DNA from: JAWOGN01 sp046496815
Lineage (GTDB): Bacteria; Desulfobacterota; DSM-4660; Desulfatiglandales; Desulfatiglandaceae
Direction of reading: 5' to 3'
Assembly (NCBI GenBank): GCA_046496815.1
Contig: JAWOGN010000139.1
Span: 1 to 23,991 of the forward strand
Length of the DNA stretch: 23,991 nucleotides
Position numbers and translations under genes: made by a program. The notes beneath the pieces are model-generated. The model worked only from the letters and a program-made list of their open reading frames with translations, ran no database searches and had not been told where the DNA came from. Below, in pieces: positions 1 through 7,427 of this stretch (position 1 is the first letter of the stretch; the number at the start of each line of letters is the position of its first letter).

Positions 1-654
1 CAGTCACATATCGAAAATAAGTGGCCCCTCGCAAAGGACGGCATCCCTTTCGTGCTCATGGGAGGAGTGCTCACCCTGATTCTTTTCTATCTGGGGCTTG
101 TTTTCGCGACCATCGTTGCCGGGGTTCTCACCCTTTTTGTTATCTTCTTTTTTAGGGATCCCGACCGAGAGACCGATGCCGAACCCAAGGCGGTGTTGAC
201 GCCCGCGGATGGGAAAATATTAGAGATAAAGCGGATTGAGGATGCGGACAACCCCTTGGGCGAACCTGCCGTGAAGGTGAGTATTTTCATGTCTATCTTC
301 AACGTCCACGTGAACAGGATTCCCGTAAGAGGTACCATCCGCAAGATCACGTATCACCCCGGTAAATTCTTTTCCGCCAATCTTGATAAGGCATCAAAAC
401 TCAACGAAAGCAATCGGATTGATCTTGACACCCCGGATTCGCACCGAGTGGTCGTGATTCAGATTGCGGGCCTTATCGCGAGGCGTATCGCATGCTGGAT
501 CAAAGAGGAAGACCACGTTAATGCCGCGCAGCGATTCGGGCTCATTCGGTTCGGTTCCAGACTGGAAGTGTGTCTTCCGGCAGATAGCAGAATCATTGTT
601 GAATTGAATCAAAAGGTAAAGGCGGGCGAAACAATTCTCGGTTACCTTTCCTGA
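1..654 (+). CDS. psd: Phosphatidylserine decarboxylase family protein, 5' end cut off by window edge
   Basis: The reading frame is open from base 1, so the true start lies upstream; the first internal ATG is at 52. About 217 residues are visible, close to the full length of the short (type II) bacterial family. The enzyme decarboxylates phosphatidylserine to phosphatidylethanolamine at the inner membrane. Visible support: a hydrophobic segment near the N-terminus (codons from about 52 to 150), the FNVHVNRIP motif at about 297-324, and near the C-terminus the self-cleavage motif FGS, whose Ser (556-558) would become the pyruvoyl prosthetic group after Gly-Ser cleavage. pssA often follows psd in related genomes but is not here: rsmD comes next after 147 bp. 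Confidence 0.9.
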   Translation, partial: QSHIENKWPLAKDGIPFVLMGGVLTLILFYLGLVFATIVAGVLTLFVIFFFRDPDRETDAEPKAVLTPADGKILEIKRIEDADNPLGEPAVKVSIFMSIFNVHVNRIPVRGTIRKITYHPGKFFSANLDKASKLNESNRIDLDTPDSHRVVVIQIAGLIARRIACWIKEEDHVNAAQRFGLIRFGSRLEVCLPADSRIIVELNQKVKAGETILGYLS

Positions 655-701
655 GACCAACGCCACGGATGTCGGCAGAACGAATTGGACCCGGTGGTAC
701 C

Positions 702-741
702 GATGTCCCGGCCGGCCGTATGGACATCCGCAGGCCGTTTT
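702..741 (+). terminator. Weak hairpin after psd
   Basis: A 7-bp perfect stem (gatgtcc at 702-708 with ggacatc at 722-728) closes a GC-rich 13-base loop. Only four T residues follow, some 10 bases further on (738-741). It could be an inefficient terminator for psd or merely a structured leader for rsmD. Assignment is tentative. Confidence 0.2.
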
Positions 742-801
742 GGTCGATCAGTCTCGTTGTGCTCATTTGCCGGACAAACCGAAGTCTTTGGGTAGTACGA
801 C

Positions 802-1365
802 ATGAGAATCACAGGGGGTCGCCTTAAGGGCCGACTTCTGGCATCTCCCAAAGGGAGGACGATTCGACCCACCTCGGATTTGGTGCGGGAGGCCATCTTT
901 GATGTCATCGGCCAAGACCTCTCAGGGTGTCGGTCGCTGGATCTTTTTGCAGGGACCGGCAGCTTGGGCCTCGAGGCCCTCAGCAGAGGGTCGCATCTCG
1001 TTTACTTTGTTGATAATTCTTTACAATCCATCGCGCTGATAAAAAAAAACCTTATGGTATGTAAGCATCAGGCTGCCGGCGTAATTTTAAGGCATGATCT
1101 AAGAAAAGGAATCAGCCGAAGCCGGCAATTGGCACAGGAGGTATTTGATTTGGCGTTTCTTGATCCGCCATACGCGGCCGGCTACATTCCGGGTTTGCTG
1201 AAAGAGCTCTCAATCAAGGGCTTCCTTTCATGGAAATCACGGGTAGTCGCTGAATCTTCCAAAAGGGAGAAACTTCCGGTCGCCGTCGGGAGGCTGCAAA
1301 TGACGGATACCCGATCCTACGGGAATACACAAATCAGCGTTTACACATTCGGGGTTGAAACATGA
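802..1365 (+). CDS. rsmD: 16S rRNA (guanine(966)-N(2))-methyltransferase RsmD
   Basis: SAM-dependent methyltransferase that methylates G966 of 16S rRNA during small-subunit assembly. The 187 aa match the usual family length. The N-terminus MRITGG with a following GR..KGRTIRPT stretch is characteristic. The SAM-binding motif DLFAGTGSLGLEA lies at about residues 47-59, and the catalytic DPPY motif at 121-124. The stop codon overlaps the start of coaD by 4 bp (ATGA), and the rsmD-coaD pairing is very common in bacteria. The ribosome site before the ATG is weak. Confidence 0.93.
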   Translation: MRITGGRLKGRLLASPKGRTIRPTSDLVREAIFDVIGQDLSGCRSLDLFAGTGSLGLEALSRGSHLVYFVDNSLQSIALIKKNLMVCKHQAAGVILRHDLRKGISRSRQLAQEVFDLAFLDPPYAAGYIPGLLKELSIKGFLSWKSRVVAESSKREKLPVAVGRLQMTDTRSYGNTQISVYTFGVET

Positions 1366-1859
1366 ATGAAAAGCGGGCCATTTATCCAGGCTTTTTTGAT
1401 CCGATTACAAATGGTCATTTGAGTATCTTAACGCGGGCTTTGGAGATATTCGATAAGGTCACCATAGCGATTCTGCATAATCCCCAGAAAGTTCCTCTCT
1501 TCTCCATTGACGAAAGAATTTACATGATTCAGCACGCCCTGCGAGAATCCGACAATGTCGAGATCGATGCCTTTGACGGATTACTGGTTGATTATGTGGT
1601 GCGGAAGCAGTCGAATATTATTGTAAGAGGACTCCGTGCCCTTTCTGACTTTGAATATGAATTTCAGATGGCCCTCATGAACCGGAAACTGAATCGGAAT
1701 GTGCAGTCCGTGTTTCTCATGACCGATTATAAATGGTTCTACACAAGCTCCACCATCATCAAAGAGGCCGCAAGCTTTGGTGGCGACATCAGCGGACTTG
1801 TTCCCAAGCTCGTAAACGAAAAGTTAAAAGAAAAATTCGGATACGCAAAAAATGCTTGA
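1362..1859 (+). CDS. coaD: Phosphopantetheine adenylyltransferase CoaD
   Basis: Penultimate enzyme of coenzyme A synthesis: transfers AMP from ATP to 4'-phosphopantetheine, giving dephospho-CoA in the cytosol. The 165-aa length is typical. Visible signatures are YPGFFDP at residues 8-14, the nucleotidyltransferase TNGH (T/HxGH) motif at 16-19, the RGLRALSDFEYE stretch, and a C-terminal SSTIIKE matching the ISSTxx(R/K)E motif. It is translationally coupled to rsmD through a 4-bp overlap. A plausible promoter for the next gene begins inside its stop codon. Confidence 0.96.
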   Translation: MNEKRAIYPGFFDPITNGHLSILTRALEIFDKVTIAILHNPQKVPLFSIDERIYMIQHALRESDNVEIDAFDGLLVDYVVRKQSNIIVRGLRALSDFEYEFQMALMNRKLNRNVQSVFLMTDYKWFYTSSTIIKEAASFGGDISGLVPKLVNEKLKEKFGYAKNA

Positions 1860-1884
1860 CACCTCTTTCGGCACAAGCCATATT
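1856..1884 (+). promoter_or_regulatory. Sigma70-like promoter for ihfA
   Basis: A perfect -35 hexamer TTGACA (1856-1861) is followed after 17 bp by CATATT (1879-1884; 4 of 6 matches to TATAAT). It overlaps the coaD stop codon and lies about 70 bp upstream of the ihfA start. This suggests ihfA is transcribed independently of rsmD-coaD. Confidence 0.5.
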
Positions 1885-1952
1885 TATCACTCGAAAATTT
1901 CAAAATGGTAAGGGTTTTTCTTTCAAAAAGTGCAAATGGAGGAGGATCAAAA

Positions 1953-2240
1953 GTGGCCTTGACTAAAGAAAATATCATCAACAGTATTTACAACCAGGTT
2001 GGGCTCAGCAAGAGTCAATCACGGATTGTTGTCGAAAGGCTCCTTGAGATCATTAAAGGATCGCTTGAAAGTGGAGAAGACATCCTGGTAAGCGGGTTCG
2101 GCAAATTTGTCGTAAAGGAAAAGTCGGCGCGAAGGGGACGAAATCCTCAAACCACGGAGGACCTCCAATTGAGAGCCAGGAGAGTGGTTGTTTTCAAGAC
2201 TTCCGGAGTGCTTCGAAACAAAATCAATGCCCCTTTTTAA
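1953..2240 (+). CDS. ihfA: Integration host factor alpha-like / HU-family DNA-bending protein
   Basis: Small nucleoid protein that binds the DNA minor groove and bends DNA; IHF acts as an alpha/beta heterodimer. The GTG start at 1953 is preferred over the in-frame ATG at 1905: AGGAGG lies at 1940-1945 with 7-bp spacing, and the resulting 95-aa protein begins MALTKENI exactly as IhfA homologues do. The signature LVSGFGKFVV and the beta-arm RRGRNPQT, with its DNA-intercalating Pro, are present, followed by the ARRVVVFK strand. IHF-alpha is preferred over HU from the N-terminus and length. The stop overlaps the convergent rlpA stop by 4 bp. Confidence 0.9.
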   Translation: MALTKENIINSIYNQVGLSKSQSRIVVERLLEIIKGSLESGEDILVSGFGKFVVKEKSARRGRNPQTTEDLQLRARRVVVFKTSGVLRNKINAPF

Positions 2241-3022
2241 AGACTGACGATAAAGGCGCCTTCAAATCCCATATCCTTCAGCTTCTTTTCAATCTTGTCC
2301 GCTTCATTTAAAGTCTTGGATTTCGAGACCCGAACCCGGTGTAGGGTTTTCCCTGTGTTGTCATCATAGACATTGACCTCGACATGATTGAATATCACCT
2401 TCAACCGTTCGGCAAGCCCTACCGCATTTTCTCTATCTTTGAACGCCCCCACCTGAACCGTGAACACTCCCTTTCTGAGGTCTTCGGTTTCGACCACCGG
2501 TTTGACGCCGCTATTCGATTTCAATTCACCGACTTCTTTACCGAGCGCAACCACGGTGACATCGGCTGTTCCCGAACCCACCAAGCCGATTTCCTTTGCA
2601 GCTGCATATGACAGATCAATGATCCGTCCCTTCACGAAGGGACCACGGTCGTTTATTTTTAAAATGATTTCTCTCCTGTTGGATAGATTCACCACCTTTA
2701 CATAGGTACCCAATGGAAGCGTCTTGTGGGCGGCACTTTTCTTGTACATGTCAAAAATCTCACCACTGGAGGTGGTGCGTCCATGGAAGTCCGACCCATA
2801 CCAGGACGCCTTTCCGTGTTGAACAAACCCCTCGGAATCGGGGAGCGGATGATATCGCTTTCCATGAATCACGTAAGGTCTAAGCTTTGGATCTTCAGAG
2901 CGCTCAGGAAGGGCAATGACTTTCTTTGGGGATGAATCGGGAATTCCGACGTAATGGATCTGTCTCGCACAGTCATTCAGGCAAAACAGGAGGAACAAAG
3001 TCATTAGGTGGCGAATATTCAT
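2237..3022 (-). CDS. rlpA: RlpA-like septal lytic transglycosylase with SPOR domain
   Basis: Cell-envelope protein that cleaves denuded glycan strands of peptidoglycan and is recruited to the division site by its SPOR domain. The 261 aa contain a hydrophobic N-terminal signal (residues about 4-15) with Cys at 14 and 18. Cys18 could be lipidated, but LNDC is a poor lipobox. The double-psi beta-barrel domain (about 70-160) starts GKASWYG and carries NDRGPF (124-129) and GRIIDLS (132-138), including the catalytic-type Asp136. The SPOR domain runs from FTVQVGAF (187-194) to the end. It is convergent with ihfA. Its start overlaps the end of a short upstream ORF as GTATGA, suggesting translational coupling. 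Confidence 0.92.
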   Translation of the reverse strand: MNIRHLMTLFLLFCLNDCARQIHYVGIPDSSPKKVIALPERSEDPKLRPYVIHGKRYHPLPDSEGFVQHGKASWYGSDFHGRTTSSGEIFDMYKKSAAHKTLPLGTYVKVVNLSNRREIILKINDRGPFVKGRIIDLSYAAAKEIGLVGSGTADVTVVALGKEVGELKSNSGVKPVVETEDLRKGVFTVQVGAFKDRENAVGLAERLKVIFNHVEVNVYDDNTGKTLHRVRVSKSKTLNEADKIEKKLKDMGFEGAFIVSL

Positions 3023-3236
3023 ACCCGAAGCCTGCGTTTCTTCTTCATACGGAAATCTGAGGGAATGTCAACCTCGCCCGGAGCCCTCACCAGCGTTTTT
3101 TCTACCACAGATTTGAACCGCAAGGCAATATCATCAAGCTTTTTCAAGGTTCATTCAGCATGTTTTCGTGCTTCCGCCGGATGCGCATCCTGAAACGTAT
3201 CGGGTATGACGCAGATTTTTCGATTTCACTTGACAT
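3019..3236 (-). pseudogene. Small ORF upstream of rlpA, apparently split by a one-base frameshift
   Basis: Two short minus-strand frames abut. The first runs from an ATG at 3236 to a TGA at 3144 (30 aa, starting MSSEIEKS and rich in Arg/Lys/Glu). The second is open from 3150 to a TGA at 3019 (about 42 aa after a TTG at 3147, with internal motif RAPGEVDIP and a very basic end KKKRRLRV). Joining them with a -1 shift around 3144-3150 would give one basic protein of about 72 aa that overlaps the rlpA start by 4 bp. I do not recognise the family. No good ribosome site is seen. It could be a real small gene with a sequencing error, a decayed gene, or chance. Confidence 0.3.
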
Positions 3237-3252
3237 CAAAATCGCTTTTTTT

Positions 3253-3305
3253 GTAACTATAATGTAACTATAATGTAGTTATTTTTTTGTAAATATGCGC
3301 TTATG
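3253..3305. promoter_or_regulatory. Divergent AT-rich control region with 11-bp tandem repeats
   Basis: The unit gtaactataat is repeated head-to-tail at 3253-3263 and 3264-3274 and followed by a partial third copy (3275-3282). Each full unit carries a TATAAT hexamer on the plus strand (3258-3263 and 3269-3274). The minus strand reads TATAGT in the same place, 15 bp after a TTTACA. The tract separates the rlpA side from the aromatic gene cluster, so divergent promoters and/or a regulator site are plausible. No good -35 for the plus strand is seen. Confidence 0.4.
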
Positions 3306-3306
3306 A

Positions 3307-3324
3307 TGCGGGTGAAAGCCCGCA
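3307..3324 (+). other. Small hairpin in the leader of the SDR gene
   Basis: A 6-bp perfect stem (tgcggg with cccgca) closes a tgaaag loop, 18 bp upstream of the SDR start codon. It may shape the 5' leader of the transcript. No known riboswitch fold is recognised. Confidence 0.3.
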
Positions 3325-3341
3325 GATGAAAGGTATCGCCG

Positions 3342-4094
3342 ATGAGACTTGAAGATAAAATCGCCTTGGTGACAGGCAGCAGTCGGGGTGTCGGTCGGGC
3401 CGTTGCCTTAGGGTTTGCCAAAGAAGGAGCGAAGGTCGTTGTCAACTACAGCTCGAATGAAACCGCAGCCGATGAAGTGGTGCAAGCGATTCGATCCATG
3501 GGAAGCAACGCCATAGCCGTTCACGCGGACGTGGCACGAAAATCGGACGCGGAACATTTGGTTCTCAAAGCCATCGAGACATTTGGAAAGCTTGACATCC
3601 TGGTCAACAATGCCGGGTTCACCCGTCCGGCCATGATGCTCAAGATGGCGGAAGATCAATGGGACCAAGTGCTGGATATCCACTTGAAAGGCGCATTTTT
3701 ATGTGCCCAGGCAGCCGGCCGTCAGATGAAGGCACAGAACAGTGGGAAGATCATTAACGTAACATCTGTTGCGGGACTGGTCGGTACAGTGGGTCAAATC
3801 AATTACAGCGCGGCGAAAGGCGGCGTCATCAGCATGACGAAATCCATTGCCCGAGAACTTGCCCGTTACCATGTCTGCGCCAACGTGATTTCATTGGGTA
3901 TTGTGGCCACAGACATGACCGAGAAGATCCGAACAGATGAAAAGCTTAAGGATATCTATATGAACCGGATACTCTTGAAACGATTTGGTGAAGCCGAAGA
4001 TATCGCGCCCGCCTTCGTTTTCTTGGCCTCAGACGAGAGCAATTACATTACCGGGCAACTCCTGTGTGTAGACGGCGGATACGGCATGATCTGA
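3342..4094 (+). CDS. Short-chain dehydrogenase/reductase, FabG-like
   Basis: NAD(P)-dependent oxidoreductase of the classical SDR family, 250 aa. The cofactor motif TGSSRGVG is at residues 11-18, NNAG at 89-92, and the catalytic triad is Ser142, Tyr155 (YSAAK) and Lys159. The FabG-type substrate segment ends VATDMT, but the usual Pro-Gly before it reads Leu-Gly. It is the first gene of the plus-strand aromatic cluster, 89 bp ahead of had. Context suggests a hydroxyacyl-CoA dehydrogenase, possibly acting on 3-hydroxypimelyl-CoA, rather than the fatty-acid FabG. That role is inference; the sequence alone supports only SDR. The start is preceded by gaaagg 8 bp upstream. Confidence 0.88.
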   Translation: MRLEDKIALVTGSSRGVGRAVALGFAKEGAKVVVNYSSNETAADEVVQAIRSMGSNAIAVHADVARKSDAEHLVLKAIETFGKLDILVNNAGFTRPAMMLKMAEDQWDQVLDIHLKGAFLCAQAAGRQMKAQNSGKIINVTSVAGLVGTVGQINYSAAKGGVISMTKSIARELARYHVCANVISLGIVATDMTEKIRTDEKLKDIYMNRILLKRFGEAEDIAPAFVFLASDESNYITGQLLCVDGGYGMI

Positions 4095-4183
4095 GGATCA
4101 GAGCCCGGAGTAGGCATAGAGCAGTACTTTGCCCTGAACCTAAATTTTTAAAATTTCAGAAAGAAATAGGAAGGAGGTAACCA

Positions 4184-5290
4184 ATGGCGGCAGTACCGGA
4201 TAAAATTATGACCTGGCAAATGGTGCAACCCGCGGCACGCAACAAAGACACCGGAGAGGTAACCCCGGGTAAACTGGAGAAAACGGAAATCCCTATGCAT
4301 GAACCGGCACCCGGGGAGGTCCTGGTTGAAATCTCAGGCTGTGGTGTGTGTCACACAGACCTTGGGTATTTCTACGATGGCGTACCCACCGTCTCGACAC
4401 CCCCCCTGACACTGGGGCACGAGATTTCAGGAACCGTTGTAGCCGGGGATGAAGCATGGATCGGAAAAGAGGTTATCATCCCTGCGGTGATGCCTTGCAG
4501 GAAGTGTATCCTGTGTAAAACGGGCCGAGGAAACAGGTGTTTGAATCAAAAAATGCCCGGCAACAGCCTGGGTCTGTATGGCGGCTTTTCAAGTCATATT
4601 CCCGTTCCCTCCATTGATTTGTGTGAAATTAAAGACCGTGGGCAGATACCGCTCGCACACCTGGCCGTCGTGGCCGATGCCGCCACCACGCCTTTTCAGG
4701 CGGCAAAAAGAGCGGACTTGCAGCCGGGAGACAATGTGGTCGTCATCGGCATCACCGGCGGCGTGGGCCAGTACGTTGGACAAACGGCCAAGGCACTGGG
4801 CGCAAAGACGGTCGTGGGCATCGCGCGCAACAAAGAAAAACTGGAAAGGGCCCTCAAGTTCGGTGCCGATTTCTGCATAAACTCCACGGATAAAGATGCC
4901 CGGGCAGTCTCCAAGGAGTTCAAGGCATACTGCAAAGAAAATCGCCTCCCAAACACCGGTTGGAAAATATTCGAGGTAACAGGGGCAAAGGCCGGTCAAG
5001 AAATCGGATTGGCCATTCTGGGCTTTACGGGAAAAATGATCGTCGTGGGATTCGGACTGGCGAAGGTGGAGTATTCCATCGGCCGTCTGATGGCCTTTGA
5101 CGCCGACATCATCGGCACCTGGGGATGCTTACCTGAATACTACCCCATTGTCTTGGACATGGTCTTAAGCGGCAAAATCAACATGGAAGCCTTTGTGGAG
5201 ACCCGGCCCATGAGCACCATTGAGGCTACATTTGCCGAGGCTCACAAGACCCCACCCATGCGGCGGATTGTTTTGACGCCGGATTTTTAG
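4184..5290 (+). CDS. had: 6-hydroxycyclohex-1-ene-1-carbonyl-CoA dehydrogenase
   Basis: Zinc-type medium-chain dehydrogenase that oxidises 6-hydroxycyclohex-1-ene-1-carbonyl-CoA to the 6-oxo compound with NAD+, in the lower benzoyl-CoA pathway (also called bamQ). The 368 aa show the catalytic-zinc motif CGVCHTD (53-59) and GHE (78-80), and four structural-zinc Cys (105, 108, 111, 119). The Rossmann cofactor segment GITGGVG is at about 189-195. An almost perfect ribosome site AAGGAGG lies just upstream. The specific assignment rests on overall resemblance to the Had family and on adjacency to oah and dch. A generic alcohol dehydrogenase is much less likely here. Confidence 0.92.
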   Translation: MAAVPDKIMTWQMVQPAARNKDTGEVTPGKLEKTEIPMHEPAPGEVLVEISGCGVCHTDLGYFYDGVPTVSTPPLTLGHEISGTVVAGDEAWIGKEVIIPAVMPCRKCILCKTGRGNRCLNQKMPGNSLGLYGGFSSHIPVPSIDLCEIKDRGQIPLAHLAVVADAATTPFQAAKRADLQPGDNVVVIGITGGVGQYVGQTAKALGAKTVVGIARNKEKLERALKFGADFCINSTDKDARAVSKEFKAYCKENRLPNTGWKIFEVTGAKAGQEIGLAILGFTGKMIVVGFGLAKVEYSIGRLMAFDADIIGTWGCLPEYYPIVLDMVLSGKINMEAFVETRPMSTIEATFAEAHKTPPMRRIVLTPDF

Positions 5291-5360
5291 TTTTTCTTTC
5301 TATCGGCTCAAAGAAGGAATTGAAAAAAACAATATATCATTAAGAAGGAGGGGAAAAACG

Positions 5361-6497
5361 ATGGCATTAGACTGGTTACCAAGAGACAATGAAACCAAGG
5401 ACCACAACCTTTTCGGAGATGAGCACCTGGGAACAGAAGCCCCTTGTACGATGTACGAGAAGAAGCCCCTAATCAACCCGAATACAGGGGAAGCGGTGGA
5501 AGGCTTAAGCGTTGCGTGGGTGACCCTGAACAATCCTGGCCAGTATGGCTCGTATACCACGGAAATGGTGAAAGGCGTCATTGCGGGGATGCACAAGGGT
5601 TCCATGGACAGAGACGCCCAGGCAATTGTATTTACCAGCATGGGTGACCGGGCATTCTGCACCGGCGGCAACACGAAAGAATACGCCGAGTATTACTCGA
5701 AGAGACCCCTTGAGTATGTTCAGTACATGGATCTCTTTTCGGGCATGGTGGATGCGATTCTCAAAGCTCGCAAACCGGTGATCTGTCGCTGCAATGGTAT
5801 GCGGATCGCGGGAGGTCAGGAAATCGGCCAGGCATGCGATTTCACTGTTGCCGCAGATACCGCCGCCTTCGGCCAGGCAGGCACACGGCATGGTTCTACG
5901 CCGACCGGCGGGTCCACTGATTTCCTGCCGTGGAACCTGAGCATGGAGCAGGCCATGTGGCAAGCAACAGCCAATGAGATGTGGAGTGCCGCCAAGATGG
6001 AGAGACTGGGCCTCATTACCAAAGCCATCCCGATTAAGAAAAACGACAAAGGGGAATGGGTCCGTGACCCCAGAGTCATCACCGACAAGTATGTGGAAAA
6101 TGGGGACATCGTTTACGGCGAATTCAAAAAAGGGAGTGAGTATAAAGAAGGCAATGCTGCGTTGAAGGAACTTAAGACCGACTGGAGTCGACTGGATGCA
6201 TTCGTCGACAACATGGTCTGGACCCTGACCAACACGACGTTTCTCTGCCTGATGAACACCATTGAAAGCATCCGGGTCAAGAAGAAACACTACTGGGATA
6301 TGCTCAAGAGCAGCCAGATCTACTGGTTGGGGGCCAACATGAACGGTGAGGCCTATATCGGCTTCAACACCTTTAACGTCCAGAAAATCACCGGAAAGAG
6401 AGAGATGGACTTCCTGGCCTACCGCAGGGGACTTGCGGCTGCCAAGACCTTTGACGATGACCTCTGCGAGGAGGTTATTCCGAAACCCCAGAAGTAA
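5361..6497 (+). CDS. oah: 6-oxocyclohex-1-ene-1-carbonyl-CoA hydrolase (BamA)
   Basis: Ring-opening hydrolase of anaerobic aromatic degradation (bamA): adds water to 6-oxocyclohex-1-ene-1-carbonyl-CoA and cleaves the ring to 3-hydroxypimelyl-CoA. The 378-aa length and N-terminus MALDWLPRDNE agree with the family. It has a crotonase fold with FCTGGNTKEY as the oxyanion-hole region, then GGQEIGQACDFTVAADTA and a Gly/Thr-rich stretch (HGSTPTGGSTDF) typical of Oah. bamA is widely used as a marker gene for anaerobic aromatic degraders. The ribosome site aaggagg lies 9 bp from the ATG. The large antisense frame across this gene is a codon-bias shadow. Confidence 0.96.
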   Translation: MALDWLPRDNETKDHNLFGDEHLGTEAPCTMYEKKPLINPNTGEAVEGLSVAWVTLNNPGQYGSYTTEMVKGVIAGMHKGSMDRDAQAIVFTSMGDRAFCTGGNTKEYAEYYSKRPLEYVQYMDLFSGMVDAILKARKPVICRCNGMRIAGGQEIGQACDFTVAADTAAFGQAGTRHGSTPTGGSTDFLPWNLSMEQAMWQATANEMWSAAKMERLGLITKAIPIKKNDKGEWVRDPRVITDKYVENGDIVYGEFKKGSEYKEGNAALKELKTDWSRLDAFVDNMVWTLTNTTFLCLMNTIESIRVKKKHYWDMLKSSQIYWLGANMNGEAYIGFNTFNVQKITGKREMDFLAYRRGLAAAKTFDDDLCEEVIPKPQK

Positions 6498-6553
6498 TCG
6501 GGCGTTGCTCAGTAAAAAATGCGTTTCCAGCACAACGGAAAACAGGCGCTCAG

Positions 6554-6594
6554 GGCAGGCGGGTTCGAACGGTAGCCCCGCCTGCCGTTTTTTT
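6554..6594 (+). terminator. Intrinsic-terminator-like hairpin between oah and dch
   Basis: A 10-bp perfect GC-rich stem (ggcaggcggg 6554-6563 with cccgcctgcc 6577-6586) has a 13-base loop and is followed after one G by seven T residues (6588-6594). This is a textbook Rho-independent terminator shape. It lies inside what otherwise looks like a continuous oah-dch operon, only 22 bp before the dch start codon. Confidence 0.8.
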
Positions 6595-6616
6595 CACAAT
6601 GAAGGAGTGAAAAACC

Positions 6617-7384
6617 ATGGCTTACGAGCATATCGAAACCGAGTATAAAGCGGGACTGGGAACCCTCACCCTGAATAGGCCCCCCGTCAACATTCTCAAC
6701 ATCGCCATGATGGAAGAAATCAATGATGTATTGGAAAAATGGCGCGTTGAAAAGGACTTAAAGCTGGTGCTTTTCAATGCAAAGGGCAAATGTTTTTCCG
6801 CCGGTGTGGATGTCGGGGAGCACATGGGAGATCTGGCTCCAAAAATGATCGAAGCGTTTCATGGCATGTTTCGACGCATGGACACGCTTGGTGTTCCCAC
6901 TGTCGCCTCGGTGTATGGATCCTGTCTCGGCGGGGGATGTGAGCTCGCCGTCTTCTGTGACCTTGTCCTGGCCTCTCAAACCGCCAAACTCGGCCAACCG
7001 GAGATTCAGGTTGGCGTGTTTCCGCCAATTGCCGCGCAGATCATGCCCCGTATTATCGGACGGAAAGCCGCTGCGGATCTGATCTTTTCGGGGAGAATCA
7101 TCGCGGCGGATGAAGCCCGGCAGATGGGGTTGATCAACAAGGTGGTGCCGGACGAGGCACTGGAGTCGGCGACCGCTGAGTTTGTAAGACCCTATCTGAA
7201 GCTCAGCGCCGAAGTTTTGAGAAAAACCAAAAAGGCCTTCATGGCCGGACTGATGGACGATCTGGAACCCTCGCTCAAGATCATCGAAGATATATACCTC
7301 AAGGAACTCATGACCACGAGGGATGCGCAAGAGGGACTCAAAGCGTTTCTGGAGAAAAGAAAACCCGAATGGAAAAATGAGTAG
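6617..7384 (+). CDS. dch: Cyclohexa-1,5-diene-1-carbonyl-CoA hydratase
   Basis: Crotonase-family hydratase (also bamR) that adds water to cyclohexa-1,5-diene-1-carbonyl-CoA, the product of benzoyl-CoA reductase, giving the substrate of Had. The 255 aa contain the first oxyanion-hole segment GKCFSAGVDVGEH, the second segment GSCLGGGCELAVFCD, and GQPEIQVGVFPP typical of dienoyl-CoA hydratases of this pathway. A ribosome site gaaggag precedes the ATG. Because of the hairpin just upstream, its expression may be uncoupled from oah. Assignment to Dch rather than a general enoyl-CoA hydratase rests on the motif pattern and the neighbours. Confidence 0.92.
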   Translation: MAYEHIETEYKAGLGTLTLNRPPVNILNIAMMEEINDVLEKWRVEKDLKLVLFNAKGKCFSAGVDVGEHMGDLAPKMIEAFHGMFRRMDTLGVPTVASVYGSCLGGGCELAVFCDLVLASQTAKLGQPEIQVGVFPPIAAQIMPRIIGRKAAADLIFSGRIIAADEARQMGLINKVVPDEALESATAEFVRPYLKLSAEVLRKTKKAFMAGLMDDLEPSLKIIEDIYLKELMTTRDAQEGLKAFLEKRKPEWKNE

Positions 7385-7427
7385 ATATCAAGAAACCTGG
7401 CCTTGAAAAGCATCCCCACATTCCGCG

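Noticed and set aside
1733..1981. Overlapping short frames on both strands at the coaD/ihfA junction
   Set aside because: They are out-of-frame shadows of coaD; the region is explained by coaD, a promoter and ihfA.
4184..5290. Generic zinc alcohol dehydrogenase
   Set aside because: The overall sequence and placement directly before oah and dch point to the specific pathway dehydrogenase.
5505..6533. 342-codon minus-strand open frame opposite oah
   Set aside because: It lies wholly antisense to a clearly recognised gene, has no recognisable motif, and arises from the codon bias of oah.
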